From the NCBI GenBank assembly GCA_002437585.1, contig DJQM01000001.1, positions 1 to 45,649 on the forward strand: 45,649 nucleotides of DNA, read 5' to 3'. The notes under the pieces were generated by a model. The model worked only from the letters and a program-made list of their open reading frames with translations. It was not told the DNA's origin and ran no database searches. Below are positions 1-8,673 of this stretch, piece after piece. The position numbers and the translations under genes are program-made. Origin of the DNA: Clostridiales bacterium UBA6386 (lineage in GTDB: Bacteria; Bacillota; Clostridia; Oscillospirales; Oscillospiraceae). Every line of letters begins with the position of its first letter. Within the stretch, counting starts at the first letter, position 1.

Positions 1-120
1 CAATTTTGATACAATGCGTATCAAAGTGGGTGTCCAGTTTCTTTTTTCAAAAGCCCCTGGTTGCAAGAGTTTTCATATACCTTTTAACGAAGATAGGCTC
101 TGCAGCTACTCAGAAACGAG

Positions 121-168
121 TGATATGTACCCCCAATCCTGGACACCCGGTATTGGGGGTACATATCA
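121..168. repeat. Perfect 17-bp inverted repeat
   Basis: Arms 121-137 and 152-168 are exact reverse complements around a 14-nt loop. No coding frame uses it. It could be a stable RNA hairpin or a mobile-element or attachment relic; no T-run directly follows on the plus strand. Confidence 0.75.
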
Positions 169-194
169 AAATTGCAGGTGCTTTTTTGCTTTTT

Positions 195-236
195 TCAAAA
201 AAAGACCGGTACTGGAAATTTTCCAGTACCGGTTTT
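195..236 (-). terminator. Terminator of the Dabb-ACT/UPF0210 operon
   Basis: Perfect 14-bp stem (205-218 with 220-233). On the minus strand it is followed by a C-T7 tract, as expected for intrinsic termination downstream of the UPF0210 gene, which ends at 370. A TTTT on the plus side could make it weakly bidirectional. Confidence 0.75.
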
Positions 237-369
237 GATATTCTTAACTTAATGGCATTGGCCTGGGCAACCATCTCTCCGACGCGACCCAATTGTTTGT
301 GTTTTGCCTCTATCCCAACCATTGATACAGAGCCCGAATATCTTCGCTATGGGACGCTTTTTATGATCA

Positions 370-1728
370 TCAGTTCTTCAGGCTCTGCAAGGGAGCAGGA
401 ATCCGGCCGCCCCGGGCAACGAAGGCTTCGCTGGATTTGCCGTGTACCGGCATCACCGGCGCGCTGCCCAGCAATCCGCCCAGCTCGATCCGGTCGCCCA
501 CCACCTTGCCGGGGGCGGGAATGATCCGGACGGCGGTGGTCTTGGCGTTCACCATACCGATGGCCGCCTCGTCGGCGATGATAGCGGAAATCGTAGCCGC
601 ACTGGTGTCCCCAGGCACGGCGATCATGTCCAGACCCACGGAGCAGACACAGGTCATGGCCTCCAGCTTGTCGAGAACCAGAGTTCCGTCCTCGGCGGCG
701 GCGATCATGCCCTCGTCCTCGGACACCGGAATGAACGCGCCGGACAGGCCGCCCACATGGTTGGAAGCCATCACGCCGCCCTTCTTTACTGCATCGTTCA
801 GCAGTGCCAGAGCGGCGGTGGTGCCGTGGGTACCGCAGACCTCCAGTCCCATCTCCTCCAGAATCCGGGCTACGCTGTCTCCCACCGCCGGGGTAGGCGC
901 CAGGCTCAGATCCACAATGCCAAAGGGCACGCCCAGCCGTTTGGAGGCCTCCCGACCCACCAGCTGACCCATCCGGGTGATCTGGAAGGCGGTCTTCTTG
1001 ATGGTCTCGGCCACCACGTCAAAGGGCTGACCCTTGACGCTCTGCAAGGCGTGATAGACAACACCGGGGCCGGAAACGCCCACGTTCAGCTCACACTCCG
1101 GCTCGCCGACGCCGTGGAAAGCACCGGCCATGAAGGGGTTGTCCTCCACGGCGTTGGCAAACACTACCAGCTTGGCACAGCCCAGTCCCCCATTGTCCGC
1201 AGTCAGCTCAGCCGTTTTCTTCACAATCCGACCCATTTCGGCGACGGCGTCCATGTTGATGCCCGCCCTGGTGGAGCCTACGTTGATGCTGGCGCAGACC
1301 CGGTCTGTGACCTTCATGGCCTCGGGAATAGAGCGGATCAGCTTCCAGTCGCTTTCCGTGCAGCCCTTCTGCACCAGAGCGGAGAAGCCGCCGATGAAAT
1401 TCACCCCGCAGGTTTTGGCCGCCGCGTCCAGGGTCTTGGCCAGCTCCACATAGGAATCCGTCTGGCAGGCGGCGGCAACCAGAGAAATGGGGGTCACGGA
1501 AATCCGCTTGTTCACAATGGGAATTCCGAATTCCTTCTCGATTTCCTCGCCGGTTTTTACCAAATCCTTGGCCAAAGTGGTGATTTTCTTATAGATTTTC
1601 GCACAGCACACCTTTAAATCCGGGTCACAGCAGTCAAGCAAGTTGATGCCCATGGTAATGGTGCGGATGTCCAGGTGCCGCTTTTCGATCATGTCCTGGG
1701 TGGCCAGAATCTCATTATAGTTCAGCAT
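370..1728 (-). CDS. UPF0210 (DUF711/PFL family) protein
   Basis: 452 residues, the usual length of UPF0210 proteins. Family-typical stretches are visible: an INVGSTRAGINMD segment at about residues 148-160 and FANAVEDNPFMAG-FHGVGEPE at about 190-211, both in the glycine-rich core related to glycyl radical enzyme folds. No biochemical function is established for the family. The ATG at 1728 has a GAGGTG ribosome binding site that overlaps the stop of the upstream Dabb-ACT gene, so the two are co-transcribed. UPF0210 genes are commonly paired with a small ACT-domain gene (UPF0237), and that pairing is kept here, although the partner is a fusion. Likely cytoplasmic; family assignment is firm, role unknown. 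Confidence 0.9.
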   Translation of the reverse strand: MLNYNEILATQDMIEKRHLDIRTITMGINLLDCCDPDLKVCCAKIYKKITTLAKDLVKTGEEIEKEFGIPIVNKRISVTPISLVAAACQTDSYVELAKTLDAAAKTCGVNFIGGFSALVQKGCTESDWKLIRSIPEAMKVTDRVCASINVGSTRAGINMDAVAEMGRIVKKTAELTADNGGLGCAKLVVFANAVEDNPFMAGAFHGVGEPECELNVGVSGPGVVYHALQSVKGQPFDVVAETIKKTAFQITRMGQLVGREASKRLGVPFGIVDLSLAPTPAVGDSVARILEEMGLEVCGTHGTTAALALLNDAVKKGGVMASNHVGGLSGAFIPVSEDEGMIAAAEDGTLVLDKLEAMTCVCSVGLDMIAVPGDTSAATISAIIADEAAIGMVNAKTTAVRIIPAPGKVVGDRIELGGLLGSAPVMPVHGKSSEAFVARGGRIPAPLQSLKN

Positions 1729-1737
1729 AGCGACACC

Positions 1738-2301
1738 TCAGATCCGGTGCATGGCTTCAAAGATGTCTTCCCGCTGAACCCGGATGGACAGTCCCATTTC
1801 CCGCCCCATCTGCTCCATGCCGGTGACCAGATCCCCCAGCGGCACATTGCAGGCGGAGACCTCCACCACCATCATCATGGTAAAATACCCCTGCATGACC
1901 GTCTGGTTGATATCCAGAACATTGACCTGAAACCCGGCCAGCGCGGTGCAGACATTTGCGATAATGCCCACCCGATCCTTGCCGACAACCGTTACAACTG
2001 CTTTCGTCATTCTCTCTTCTGAAACCTCGTAGTCAGCTGCCGTCCGGGTCTGCACCCAGGGGAAGAAATGGGTCTTTGCCGCAAGATGGAGCGGGTGATC
2101 GGCGTAAACCGCCAGTGCTTCCCGACTTTCCAACTCGGAATACAGCACAAAGTCCGCCCCCGCAAAGGACTCTTTCACTTCCATTTTGGTAAGACCCGGA
2201 ATTTTGCCCACCAGGGGCATAAGGGCGGCCTGTGCCGCAGCGATCACCGCGGCTTTGTCGGCCTCTGGCTTCAACGTGAAGAAAATAATATGCTTGACCA
2301 T
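1738..2301 (-). CDS. Dabb domain-ACT domain fusion protein
   Basis: 187 residues. Residues 1 to about 95 match the stress-responsive alpha/beta-barrel (Dabb) domain (MVKHIIFFTL start, central LVGKIPGLTKMEV, AVYADHPLH). Residues 98-187 form an ACT domain of the UPF0237 type (MTKAVVTVVGKDRVGIIANV start). The ACT part is normally a free protein of about 90 residues encoded beside UPF0210, so here it has gained a Dabb domain. Met98 (ATG at 2008-2010) is preceded by a purine-rich AGAAGAGAGA, so an ACT-only product from internal initiation is possible. ACT domains usually bind small effectors such as amino acids; the ligand here is unknown. Stands 10 nt before the UPF0210 gene. Confidence 0.85.
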   Translation of the reverse strand: MVKHIIFFTLKPEADKAAVIAAAQAALMPLVGKIPGLTKMEVKESFAGADFVLYSELESREALAVYADHPLHLAAKTHFFPWVQTRTAADYEVSEERMTKAVVTVVGKDRVGIIANVCTALAGFQVNVLDINQTVMQGYFTMMMVVEVSACNVPLGDLVTGMEQMGREMGLSIRVQREDIFEAMHRI

Positions 2302-2334
2302 AGTGGTGTCCTTTCCTTATGGATTTTCTGTCTT

Positions 2335-2371
2335 ATGAAAAACACCGGGACTGCGGTCAGCCCCGGTGTTT
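2335..2371 (-). terminator. Terminator of the hflX-to-ispH operon
   Basis: A 10-bp stem (2340-2349 with 2362-2371) around a 12-nt loop, followed on the minus strand by TTTTTC. It lies just past the stop of the ispH/rpsA fusion and before the Dabb-ACT gene, and therefore separates the two operons. Confidence 0.85.
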
Positions 2372-2381
2372 GATTGGAAAA

Positions 2382-4322
2382 TTACTCGGCATCCTCGCCG
2401 TTGTCCTCCAGCAGAGCGCGGATGGACAGGGAGATGCGCTTGTTCTCGGCATCCACATCGGTGATCTTGACCTTCACGTCCTGACCCTCGGACAGAACAT
2501 CCTCGGGCTTGCCGATCCGGCGGTCGGCGATCTGGGAAATGTGAATTAGGCCATCCACACCGGGCAGAATCTCGGCGAAAGCACCGAAGGTCATCAGCTT
2601 GACGATCTTGGCATCCACCACGTCGCCCACGGCATAGTTCGTCATGAACTGATTCCAGGGGTTCATCTCGGCGGTCTTGTAGCCCAGAGAAATCTTGTGC
2701 TTCTCGGGGTCGAAGGAGATGACGTAAACGTCGATCTCGTCGCCGACCTTCACCACGTCCGCGGGGGTCTTGATCCGGTTCCAGCTCAGCTCGGAAACAT
2801 GCACCATGCCGTCCACGCCGCCGATGTCCACAAAGGCACCGTAGGAAGTCAGGGACTTGACAACGCCGTGGTACTTCTTGCCGACCTCGATCTCGCTCCA
2901 GATCTTCTCCTGAGCGGCCTTGCGAGCCTCGGAGGTCACAGCGCGGATGGAGCCGATGACACGGCGGCGGGCACGGTTGACCTCGGTGATCTTCATCTGC
3001 ACGGTCTTGCCCACCATACCGGCCATGTCGCCGCCCTTGGCGATGCCGGACTGGGAAGCGGGAATAAAGACGCGGATGCCCTTCACATTGGCGACCAGGC
3101 CGCCCTTGTTCTCCTCGGTAATGACGCCTTCCACGGTGGTCTTGTCCTCCACCCAGGCAGCCATGTCGTCCCAGACCTTCAGGCCGTCCAGCTTCTTCTT
3201 GGACAGCTGCACAGTGCCTTCCTGGTCGTTCACGCGGACGACGAAGACTTCGATCTCGTCACCGACCTTCAGAACGTCCTCAGGCTTGACGGAGGGATCG
3301 TTGCTGACTTCATCATAGGGGATGTAGCCGGCATGTTTGGTGCCCAGATCTACCTGAACTTCGGTGTTACCGATACCGGTAACGGTGCCAACGACCTTAT
3401 CTCCTGTATTTAAAGTCTTGATGGACTGCTCGAGAAGCTCCGCAAAGTTCTCCTCCTGTACAGCCTCAGCATTGGTAATTTCACTCATAGTCTTGTTGAC
3501 CTCCTTTATAATCCACGCCGGAGTTGACGCACCGGCAGTGATTCCAACATCGGTAACACCGGAAAAATCTTCCGCTTTCAGCTCGGCGGCACTGTCCACC
3601 AGGAAGACCTTATCGCAGTGTTCTCGGCAAATCATAGCGAGACGGCCTGTGTTGGAACTTTTGGGGTCTCCTACAACAACCATTGCCTGACATACTCCAC
3701 TCAGTTCTGCTGCTTCGCTTTGCCTATACTCCGTTGCTTTGCATATTGTATCAAAAATTTTCAAGTTAGTAAACTGTTTTTTTGCAAATTCACCGCACAA
3801 TTTCCACAAAGATTCGGTGGAAGTCGTCTGGGAAACCATACAAATTGCCAAATCTCTGGAAATTTTCTCGAATTTCACCCAGTTTGCAAGCTCTGAAGCG
3901 TCCTGAAACACCCGGCAATCCCCGCACCAGCCTGCAATTCCCTCCACCTCCGGATGGGTGGGCGTGCCGATGATGACGGGAAGCCTGCCTTCCTCGCTTG
4001 CCCGGCTGACGATGGTGTGAATTCGCTTGACGAAGGGACAGGTAGCATCGATGATCTCCACCTTCTGAGCCTCCAGCCGCTCATATACCGCCCGGCTGAT
4101 GCCGTGGGAGCGGATGATCACCGTCTCTCCGGGCAGTGCCTCCTCCGGCGTTTCAATGACCCGGACACCCATCTTCTGGAACTTATCCACCACATGCCGG
4201 TTGTGGATGATGGGGCCCAGGGTAGCAACCTTCCGACCCTCCTGAGCGGCCTTCTCCACCAGCTCCACCGCCCTGCTGACGCCAAAGCAGAAGCCCGCGC
4301 TTTTCGCTACCCGGACGCTCAC
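2382..4322 (-). CDS. ispH: IspH-ribosomal protein S1 fusion (HMBPP reductase / S1 RNA-binding)
   Basis: 646 residues. The N-terminal part (about 1-280) is IspH, the iron-sulfur enzyme that reduces HMBPP to IPP and DMAPP in the last step of the MEP isoprenoid pathway. The three cluster cysteines are visible in GFCFGV (Cys12), DATCPFVK (about residue 95) and DTICKAT (about 193), with the TSTES and SSNT substrate-site motifs. Residues about 300-640 hold four S1-type OB folds; the last two are closest to consensus (KSLTSYGAFVDIGG..DGMVHVSELSW and KLMTFGAFAEILPGVDGLIHISQI). This fusion is known in Clostridia and may serve as the S1-like protein. The start is GTG at 4322, overlapping the cmk stop as GTGA, which implies translational coupling. 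Confidence 0.95.
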   Translation of the reverse strand: MSVRVAKSAGFCFGVSRAVELVEKAAQEGRKVATLGPIIHNRHVVDKFQKMGVRVIETPEEALPGETVIIRSHGISRAVYERLEAQKVEIIDATCPFVKRIHTIVSRASEEGRLPVIIGTPTHPEVEGIAGWCGDCRVFQDASELANWVKFEKISRDLAICMVSQTTSTESLWKLCGEFAKKQFTNLKIFDTICKATEYRQSEAAELSGVCQAMVVVGDPKSSNTGRLAMICREHCDKVFLVDSAAELKAEDFSGVTDVGITAGASTPAWIIKEVNKTMSEITNAEAVQEENFAELLEQSIKTLNTGDKVVGTVTGIGNTEVQVDLGTKHAGYIPYDEVSNDPSVKPEDVLKVGDEIEVFVVRVNDQEGTVQLSKKKLDGLKVWDDMAAWVEDKTTVEGVITEENKGGLVANVKGIRVFIPASQSGIAKGGDMAGMVGKTVQMKITEVNRARRRVIGSIRAVTSEARKAAQEKIWSEIEVGKKYHGVVKSLTSYGAFVDIGGVDGMVHVSELSWNRIKTPADVVKVGDEIDVYVISFDPEKHKISLGYKTAEMNPWNQFMTNYAVGDVVDAKIVKLMTFGAFAEILPGVDGLIHISQIADRRIGKPEDVLSEGQDVKVKITDVDAENKRISLSIRALLEDNGEDAE

Positions 4323-4999
4323 GGAGCCACCTTCTTCGCAATCGTATCCTTCATGGCGGCGATGACCTGATCGATTGTCATGTCCGAGGTGTCCAGCTTT
4401 ACGGAATCCTTCGTCATCTTCAGGGGTGCCACCTCCCGGTGGGTATCCTGATAATCCCGCTGCTGAATGTCCTTGAGGATTTTCTCGTAATCTGCCTTCT
4501 GACCCTTTTCCAGCAGCTCTTTCGTGCGCCGCCTGGCCCGAACCTCCGGGGAGGCCGTCAGGAAGAATTTTACGGTGGCCTTAGGCAGCACCACGGTGCC
4601 AATGTCCCGGCCGTCCATAATCACGTCGTATTTTTCGGCAATTTCCCGCTGCATATCCAGCAGCATGTCCCGGACAATGGCATGGGCGGAGACCAGGCTG
4701 GCCTTCTGGGAAATGTCCGGGGTGCGGATATCCCCGGTCACATCCATGCCGTTCATAATCATGTGCTGAACGCCCTGGGCATCGTATTCGATTCTGACCG
4801 TCAGCTCGTCAATGTAGCGGCGAATGCCGTCGATGTCCTTGGGACTTACCCCCCACAGGTCAAAAAAGTAGGCAACCGTGCGGTAAATGGCACCGGTATC
4901 CACATAGTGATAGCCCATTTCCGCGGCCAAACGGCGGGCGATGGTGCTTTTGCCCGCACCGGCAGGGCCATCAATGGCGATGGAAATTTTCTTAGCCAT
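4319..4999 (-). CDS. cmk: Cytidylate kinase
   Basis: 226 residues, normal for bacterial CMP kinase, which phosphorylates CMP and dCMP for nucleotide recycling. The P-loop AIDGPAGAGKSTIA lies at residues 8-21, followed by YHYVDTGAIYRTVA and the DGRDIGTVVLP nucleoside-monophosphate-binding segment, then the basic lid RARRRTKELLEKG. It starts 3 nt after the second sigma-like gene and overlaps ispH by 4 nt. cmk followed by an S1-containing gene is a widespread bacterial order. Confidence 0.96.
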   Translation of the reverse strand: MAKKISIAIDGPAGAGKSTIARRLAAEMGYHYVDTGAIYRTVAYFFDLWGVSPKDIDGIRRYIDELTVRIEYDAQGVQHMIMNGMDVTGDIRTPDISQKASLVSAHAIVRDMLLDMQREIAEKYDVIMDGRDIGTVVLPKATVKFFLTASPEVRARRRTKELLEKGQKADYEKILKDIQQRDYQDTHREVAPLKMTKDSVKLDTSDMTIDQVIAAMKDTIAKKVAP

Positions 5000-5002
5000 A
5001 CG

Positions 5003-6031
5003 TTATCCCTCTCTCAGTTTGCGCAGGGCGGCTGCCTCCCGGGCAACCACCTGCCGGGGCGTCAGCCCCATTCGCTTTCCCGTTTCCTCCGGGCTCAGAG
5101 GCTTCCCCCCCTCCAGACCGAAGCGCAGGGTCAGAAGCCGGGCATCCGCCTGGTTCAGGCCGGACAGCAGGTCGCCGACGCGCTGGCGCATCTGGAACAA
5201 GGCCGTATCCTCCACCGCCTGCGCTTCCTGGGGGTTCTCCGGTTCCTTCGGACGGTTCACCCGGTCAACCAGCCGGGCGTTGTCGATCATTTTTCTGACC
5301 GCTTCCGTTTCCTCCGGGGTCATGTGCAGCTGTTCGGCAATCTCCTCCAGGGTGGGATTTCGCCCCAGCTCGGACAGAAGCCGTTCGTCAATCTGCCGGT
5401 AGTCCTCCATAGCCCGGCGCATTTTCTGCCCCACGCCGTCGGCATGTGCCTGCAAAAGCACCGCCCGTGCCAGATAAAACCGAATCCACCGATCCCGGTA
5501 GGCGGCATACTCCCCTCCCGAAAAGCTCTGAATGGCCTGCCACAGACCCAGGCTGCCCTCCTGGATCAAGTCCATCAGCAGCACCCCGTAGCCCACATAC
5601 TCCCCCGCCAGGTCGATAACCCGGGAAAGACCAAGATTGACCAGCTGCTCTTCCCCGCCGCCGTTCCCGGCGCACCGAGCCGCAAGCAGTGCTTCGTCAC
5701 CAAAGGCGGGAACCGCAGCCAGCTCCTCTAAGTACAGCCGCAGCGGGTCATTTTCCTCCAGGGATTTTGGGTCAAGCCCCTCCGACACCAGCTGCTCCTC
5801 CTGCCGCAGCCGAGGGGCGGCCTCGCCGGTGCCATGGGTTTTGGGAAGGTCAGAAATGTCCAGGCTCACGCCGGTGGTTTCCAGGGTTTGCAGCGCATCC
5901 TCCAGGGTCTCGGTGTTCTCCCCTTCCAGGAGCGTCAGAAGCTGAGAAGCCGACACCCGATCCCCTGCCTTCAGCCCGGAAAGAAACACGTCCACCGGCA
6001 CCGGCTCGAAGGAAAATTCCAGCTCATTCAT
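5003..6031 (-). CDS. Divergent sigma-70-like protein (second sigma gene beside rpoD)
   Basis: 342 residues. An N-terminal extension of about 95 residues (a region 1.1-like acidic helical segment) precedes a recognisable region 1.2 (DPLRLYLEELAAVPAF), region 2 (RVIDLAGEYVG-GVLLMDLIQEGSLGLWQAI), region 3 (NPTLEEIAEQLHMTPEE) and region 4 (LLTLRFGLEGGKPLSPEETGKRMGLT). The key DNA-contact parts have drifted: the region 2.3/2.4 FSTYATWWIRQ motif reads as YAAYRDRWIRFY, and region 4.2 ends PRQVVAREAAALRKL instead of the canonical ERVRQIE. It may be an alternative sigma with unusual promoter preference or a regulator derived from a sigma factor. It overlaps the canonical sigma gene by 8 nt and is co-transcribed with it. 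Confidence 0.8.
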   Translation of the reverse strand: MNELEFSFEPVPVDVFLSGLKAGDRVSASQLLTLLEGENTETLEDALQTLETTGVSLDISDLPKTHGTGEAAPRLRQEEQLVSEGLDPKSLEENDPLRLYLEELAAVPAFGDEALLAARCAGNGGGEEQLVNLGLSRVIDLAGEYVGYGVLLMDLIQEGSLGLWQAIQSFSGGEYAAYRDRWIRFYLARAVLLQAHADGVGQKMRRAMEDYRQIDERLLSELGRNPTLEEIAEQLHMTPEETEAVRKMIDNARLVDRVNRPKEPENPQEAQAVEDTALFQMRQRVGDLLSGLNQADARLLTLRFGLEGGKPLSPEETGKRMGLTPRQVVAREAAALRKLREG

Positions 6032-6896
6032 TCAAAAAATCCTCCAACCCCAGGCTTTGCCCGCTTTTTTGCAGCTTGTCGATGGCTTGCCGTTCAATCT
6101 GGCGAACCCGTTCCTTGGAAATGCCAAGCTGCCTGCCAATCTCCTCCAGCGGGTGGCAGACTCCGTCCTCCATGCCGAAATGGAGCCGGAGCACCTGCTG
6201 CTGCCGGGGATTCAGCGTAGAAAGAAGCTTGTCGATGGCACCCACCAGCTCCTGGCGCACCAGCTCCTGATAGGGCTGGGGAGACAGAGAGTCCTCCACC
6301 AGATTTCCCAGAACGCCGTCGTCCCCCTCCCCCGTGGGCACATCCAGGGAGCACACGTCCGGGGTCAGGAGCATCAGCTCCTTCACCCGCTGCTCCGGAA
6401 GGCCGCACCGCTGGGCGATCTGGGCGGCGTTCGGCTCCTGACCGGTTTCCTGGGTCAGGGCGTTCTTGGCCGCCGCCACCGCCCGCATTTTTTCCGCGGT
6501 ATGCAAAGGCACCCGAATAGGGCTGCCGTGATTGATCAGGCACCGGGTCACGCCCTGGCGGATCCACTTGGTGGCATAGGTGGAAAACCGGCAGTCCATG
6601 GTATAGTCGAATTTTCTCGCCGCCGTCAGCAGGCCGATGCTCCCCTCCTGGATCAGGTCGAGCAGAGCCACGCCCCGCCCGGCATATTCCCGGGCGATGC
6701 TCACCACCAGGCGCAGATTGGAATTGACCATCTGCCGGATGGCGTCCTCATCACCGGCGGCACACCGGCGGGCAAGTTCCCGTTCCTCCTCCGGGGTCAG
6801 CCGGGGGTACTGGCGAATTTCCCGGAGGAACTGGCGCATATCGTCCTCGCCGGTGCTCACCGGAAGGTTCTTTTCTGTATCCACACTCTGTGTCAT
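6024..6896 (-). CDS. rpoD: RNA polymerase sigma factor, RpoD-like, in the rpoD position after dnaG
   Basis: 290 residues without region 1.1. Region 1.2 (DDMRQFLREIRQYPRLTPEEE), core-binding region 2 (NLRLVVSIAREYAGRGVALLDLIQEG split over about residues 60-85), the -10 region (FSTYATKWIRQ, about 104-114), region 3 (IRVPLHTAEK) and a canonical region 4.2 helix-turn-helix (GISKERVRQIERQAIDKLQ) are all present. The first of the two promoter-melting tryptophans is Lys110. Position directly after dnaG, with ATGA overlap, is the classical place of rpoD, but the short length and K110 leave open that it is a group 2 sigma and that the primary factor is encoded elsewhere. Confidence 0.8.
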   Translation of the reverse strand: MTQSVDTEKNLPVSTGEDDMRQFLREIRQYPRLTPEEERELARRCAAGDEDAIRQMVNSNLRLVVSIAREYAGRGVALLDLIQEGSIGLLTAARKFDYTMDCRFSTYATKWIRQGVTRCLINHGSPIRVPLHTAEKMRAVAAAKNALTQETGQEPNAAQIAQRCGLPEQRVKELMLLTPDVCSLDVPTGEGDDGVLGNLVEDSLSPQPYQELVRQELVGAIDKLLSTLNPRQQQVLRLHFGMEDGVCHPLEEIGRQLGISKERVRQIERQAIDKLQKSGQSLGLEDFLNE

Positions 6897-8644
6897 ATTT
6901 TGATTCCTTTGCTTTTCTGCAATTTTTCCCGCAGACGCATAATATCGTCCTCGGTTTTGGTCTGGGATTTCTGATATTCCTCCCGGATAACCGCCGCGCA
7001 GTCCTGAAGGCTGCGCTCATTTACAGGCCCTTGCTGCTGAACGATTCCCGCGATTTGTGACATTTCCTCCGGAGTAAAGTCAGTCAAAATACCTAAGTTT
7101 ACCTGCAATCCCTGCCGGTAACGCTCAGTCAATTGCGTAAATGCTCTCCCTAAATAGCTTGATGAAAACATTTCCGCCTTCAAATCCGGAATCTGCGCGA
7201 TCAGCGCAGGTTCCCGCAGGATCTGACCCAACACCATTTCTTCCGCCCTTGCCGAACGCAAATTGTTGTAGCGGATAGAACGCTCCTTGGGCTGTAAATT
7301 CCGGGCGGGAGACAAATCGATCTTTTCCTGATTTTTCTTCTCTTTATAAGTACGGCGTTTCAGTGCCCGATCCACCTCCAGCTTCATGGCGTCCTGGCTG
7401 ATTCCCGCGGCCTCCGCCACCCGGCCTCCGTAGACCTCCCGCTGGACGGCACTGCTTAAAGATCCAATCAGCTCTGCGGATTCCTGAAGGTAGTGCACCT
7501 TCTGCTCGTCGTCCCGAAGGTCGTATTTTCTGAGGATGGCGTTCAGCTGATACTCCACCCGGTTTGCCGATTCCTCCAGAAGAATCCGGAACCGGTCGGC
7601 ACCGAACTTTTTCAGATACTCATCCGGATCCTTCGCGTCCCGCATTTTCAGCACCTTCACCTGAAGGCCAACCTTTTCCAGAATGGGGATGGCTCGCTGG
7701 GTGGCGTTCTGTCCGGCCTCGTCGCCGTCGTAGATGAGCACCACCTGATCGGTGTACCGGGACAGAAGATTGGCTCCATCCTCGGTCAGTGCCGTGCCCA
7801 GGGATGCCACCGCGCAGTCAAAGCCATACTGATGCAGGGCGATGGCATCCATGTAGCCCTCCACCAGAATCAGATAGCCCAGCTTGCTTTTCTTCGCCAG
7901 ATTCAGGGCAAACAGGTTTTTCCGTTTGTTGAAAATTAGGGTCTCCGGAGAGTTTAAGTACTTTGCCGCATCCTTGTCGGCATTATTCATAATCCGCCCA
8001 CCGAAGCCGATGACATTTCCCCGGACATCGATGATGGGGAACATCAGCCGATCCCGGAACCGGTCGAAGAGATTCCCGTTCTTTTTGGAGACCGTCACGA
8101 GACCCGAATCCCGAAGCTCCTGATCGGTATAATCCTTGCTTCGCAGATAGTCCACCAAATCTGTCCAGCTGTCCGGGGCGTAGCCGATGCCAAATTTTGT
8201 GAGAATGGATTTCGGCATTCCCCGGCTGGCGGCGTATTGCAGGGCGTTTGCCCCGACCGGCGCGTACAGCTGGCTGTGGAAGAATCGGGCCGCCTCCTTG
8301 TGCAATGCCCAGAGCCGCTCCTGCTGGCGATACCGGGACTGGTACTGCTCGTCATCGGGCACCTCCAGCCCTGCCCGCTTGGCCAGTGCCCGGACGGCAT
8401 CCGGGTAGCTCAGGCCTTCTATTTCCATTTCAAAATTGATCACTCCGCCGCCCTTGTGGCAGCCGAAGCAATAGAACATTCCCTTATCCGGCGTAACGGA
8501 AAAGGAGGGTGTTTTTTCACTGTGGAAGGGGCATAGGCCAAACAGGTTGGAACCGGAGCGTTTCAGGTTCACATACTGACCCACCACATCTTCAATTGGA
8601 TTTCTGGCAACCAGCTCATCCAGAAATGCCTCCGGAAAATCCAT
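6893..8644 (-). CDS. dnaG: DNA primase
   Basis: 583 residues, typical of DnaG, which makes RNA primers for replication. The CHC2 zinc finger is seen at the N-terminus (LCPFHSEKTPSF then FYCFGCHKGG, about residues 37-65). The TOPRIM catalytic region follows (LVEGYMDAIALHQYG, ASLGTALT, YDGDEAGQNAT). The C-terminal helical region, roughly residues 430-583, would contact DnaB helicase. Start ATG at 8644 with an AAGGAGGGACGCC ribosome binding site. It follows dgt after 29 nt and overlaps the sigma gene by 4 nt, forming a macromolecular synthesis operon. Confidence 0.97.
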   Translation of the reverse strand: MDFPEAFLDELVARNPIEDVVGQYVNLKRSGSNLFGLCPFHSEKTPSFSVTPDKGMFYCFGCHKGGGVINFEMEIEGLSYPDAVRALAKRAGLEVPDDEQYQSRYRQQERLWALHKEAARFFHSQLYAPVGANALQYAASRGMPKSILTKFGIGYAPDSWTDLVDYLRSKDYTDQELRDSGLVTVSKKNGNLFDRFRDRLMFPIIDVRGNVIGFGGRIMNNADKDAAKYLNSPETLIFNKRKNLFALNLAKKSKLGYLILVEGYMDAIALHQYGFDCAVASLGTALTEDGANLLSRYTDQVVLIYDGDEAGQNATQRAIPILEKVGLQVKVLKMRDAKDPDEYLKKFGADRFRILLEESANRVEYQLNAILRKYDLRDDEQKVHYLQESAELIGSLSSAVQREVYGGRVAEAAGISQDAMKLEVDRALKRRTYKEKKNQEKIDLSPARNLQPKERSIRYNNLRSARAEEMVLGQILREPALIAQIPDLKAEMFSSSYLGRAFTQLTERYRQGLQVNLGILTDFTPEEMSQIAGIVQQQGPVNERSLQDCAAVIREEYQKSQTKTEDDIMRLREKLQKSKGIKI

Positions 8645-8673
8645 GGCGTCCCTCCTTCCTCATGATTTTATCG

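Larger units (their letters stand above)
1..369. other. Hairpin-rich intergenic region without a gene
   Basis: No convincing coding region is seen. The stretch is AT-rich and holds a short inverted repeat (5-12 with 18-25), a perfect 17-bp inverted repeat (121-137 with 152-168), and a 14-bp inverted repeat with a T-run on the minus strand (205-233) that looks like the terminator of the minus-strand operon entering from the right. The loop of the 17-bp hairpin (139-148) is also the exact reverse complement of 28-37. The rest, 241-369, is the presumed 3' untranslated region of the UPF0210 gene. Confidence 0.6.
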
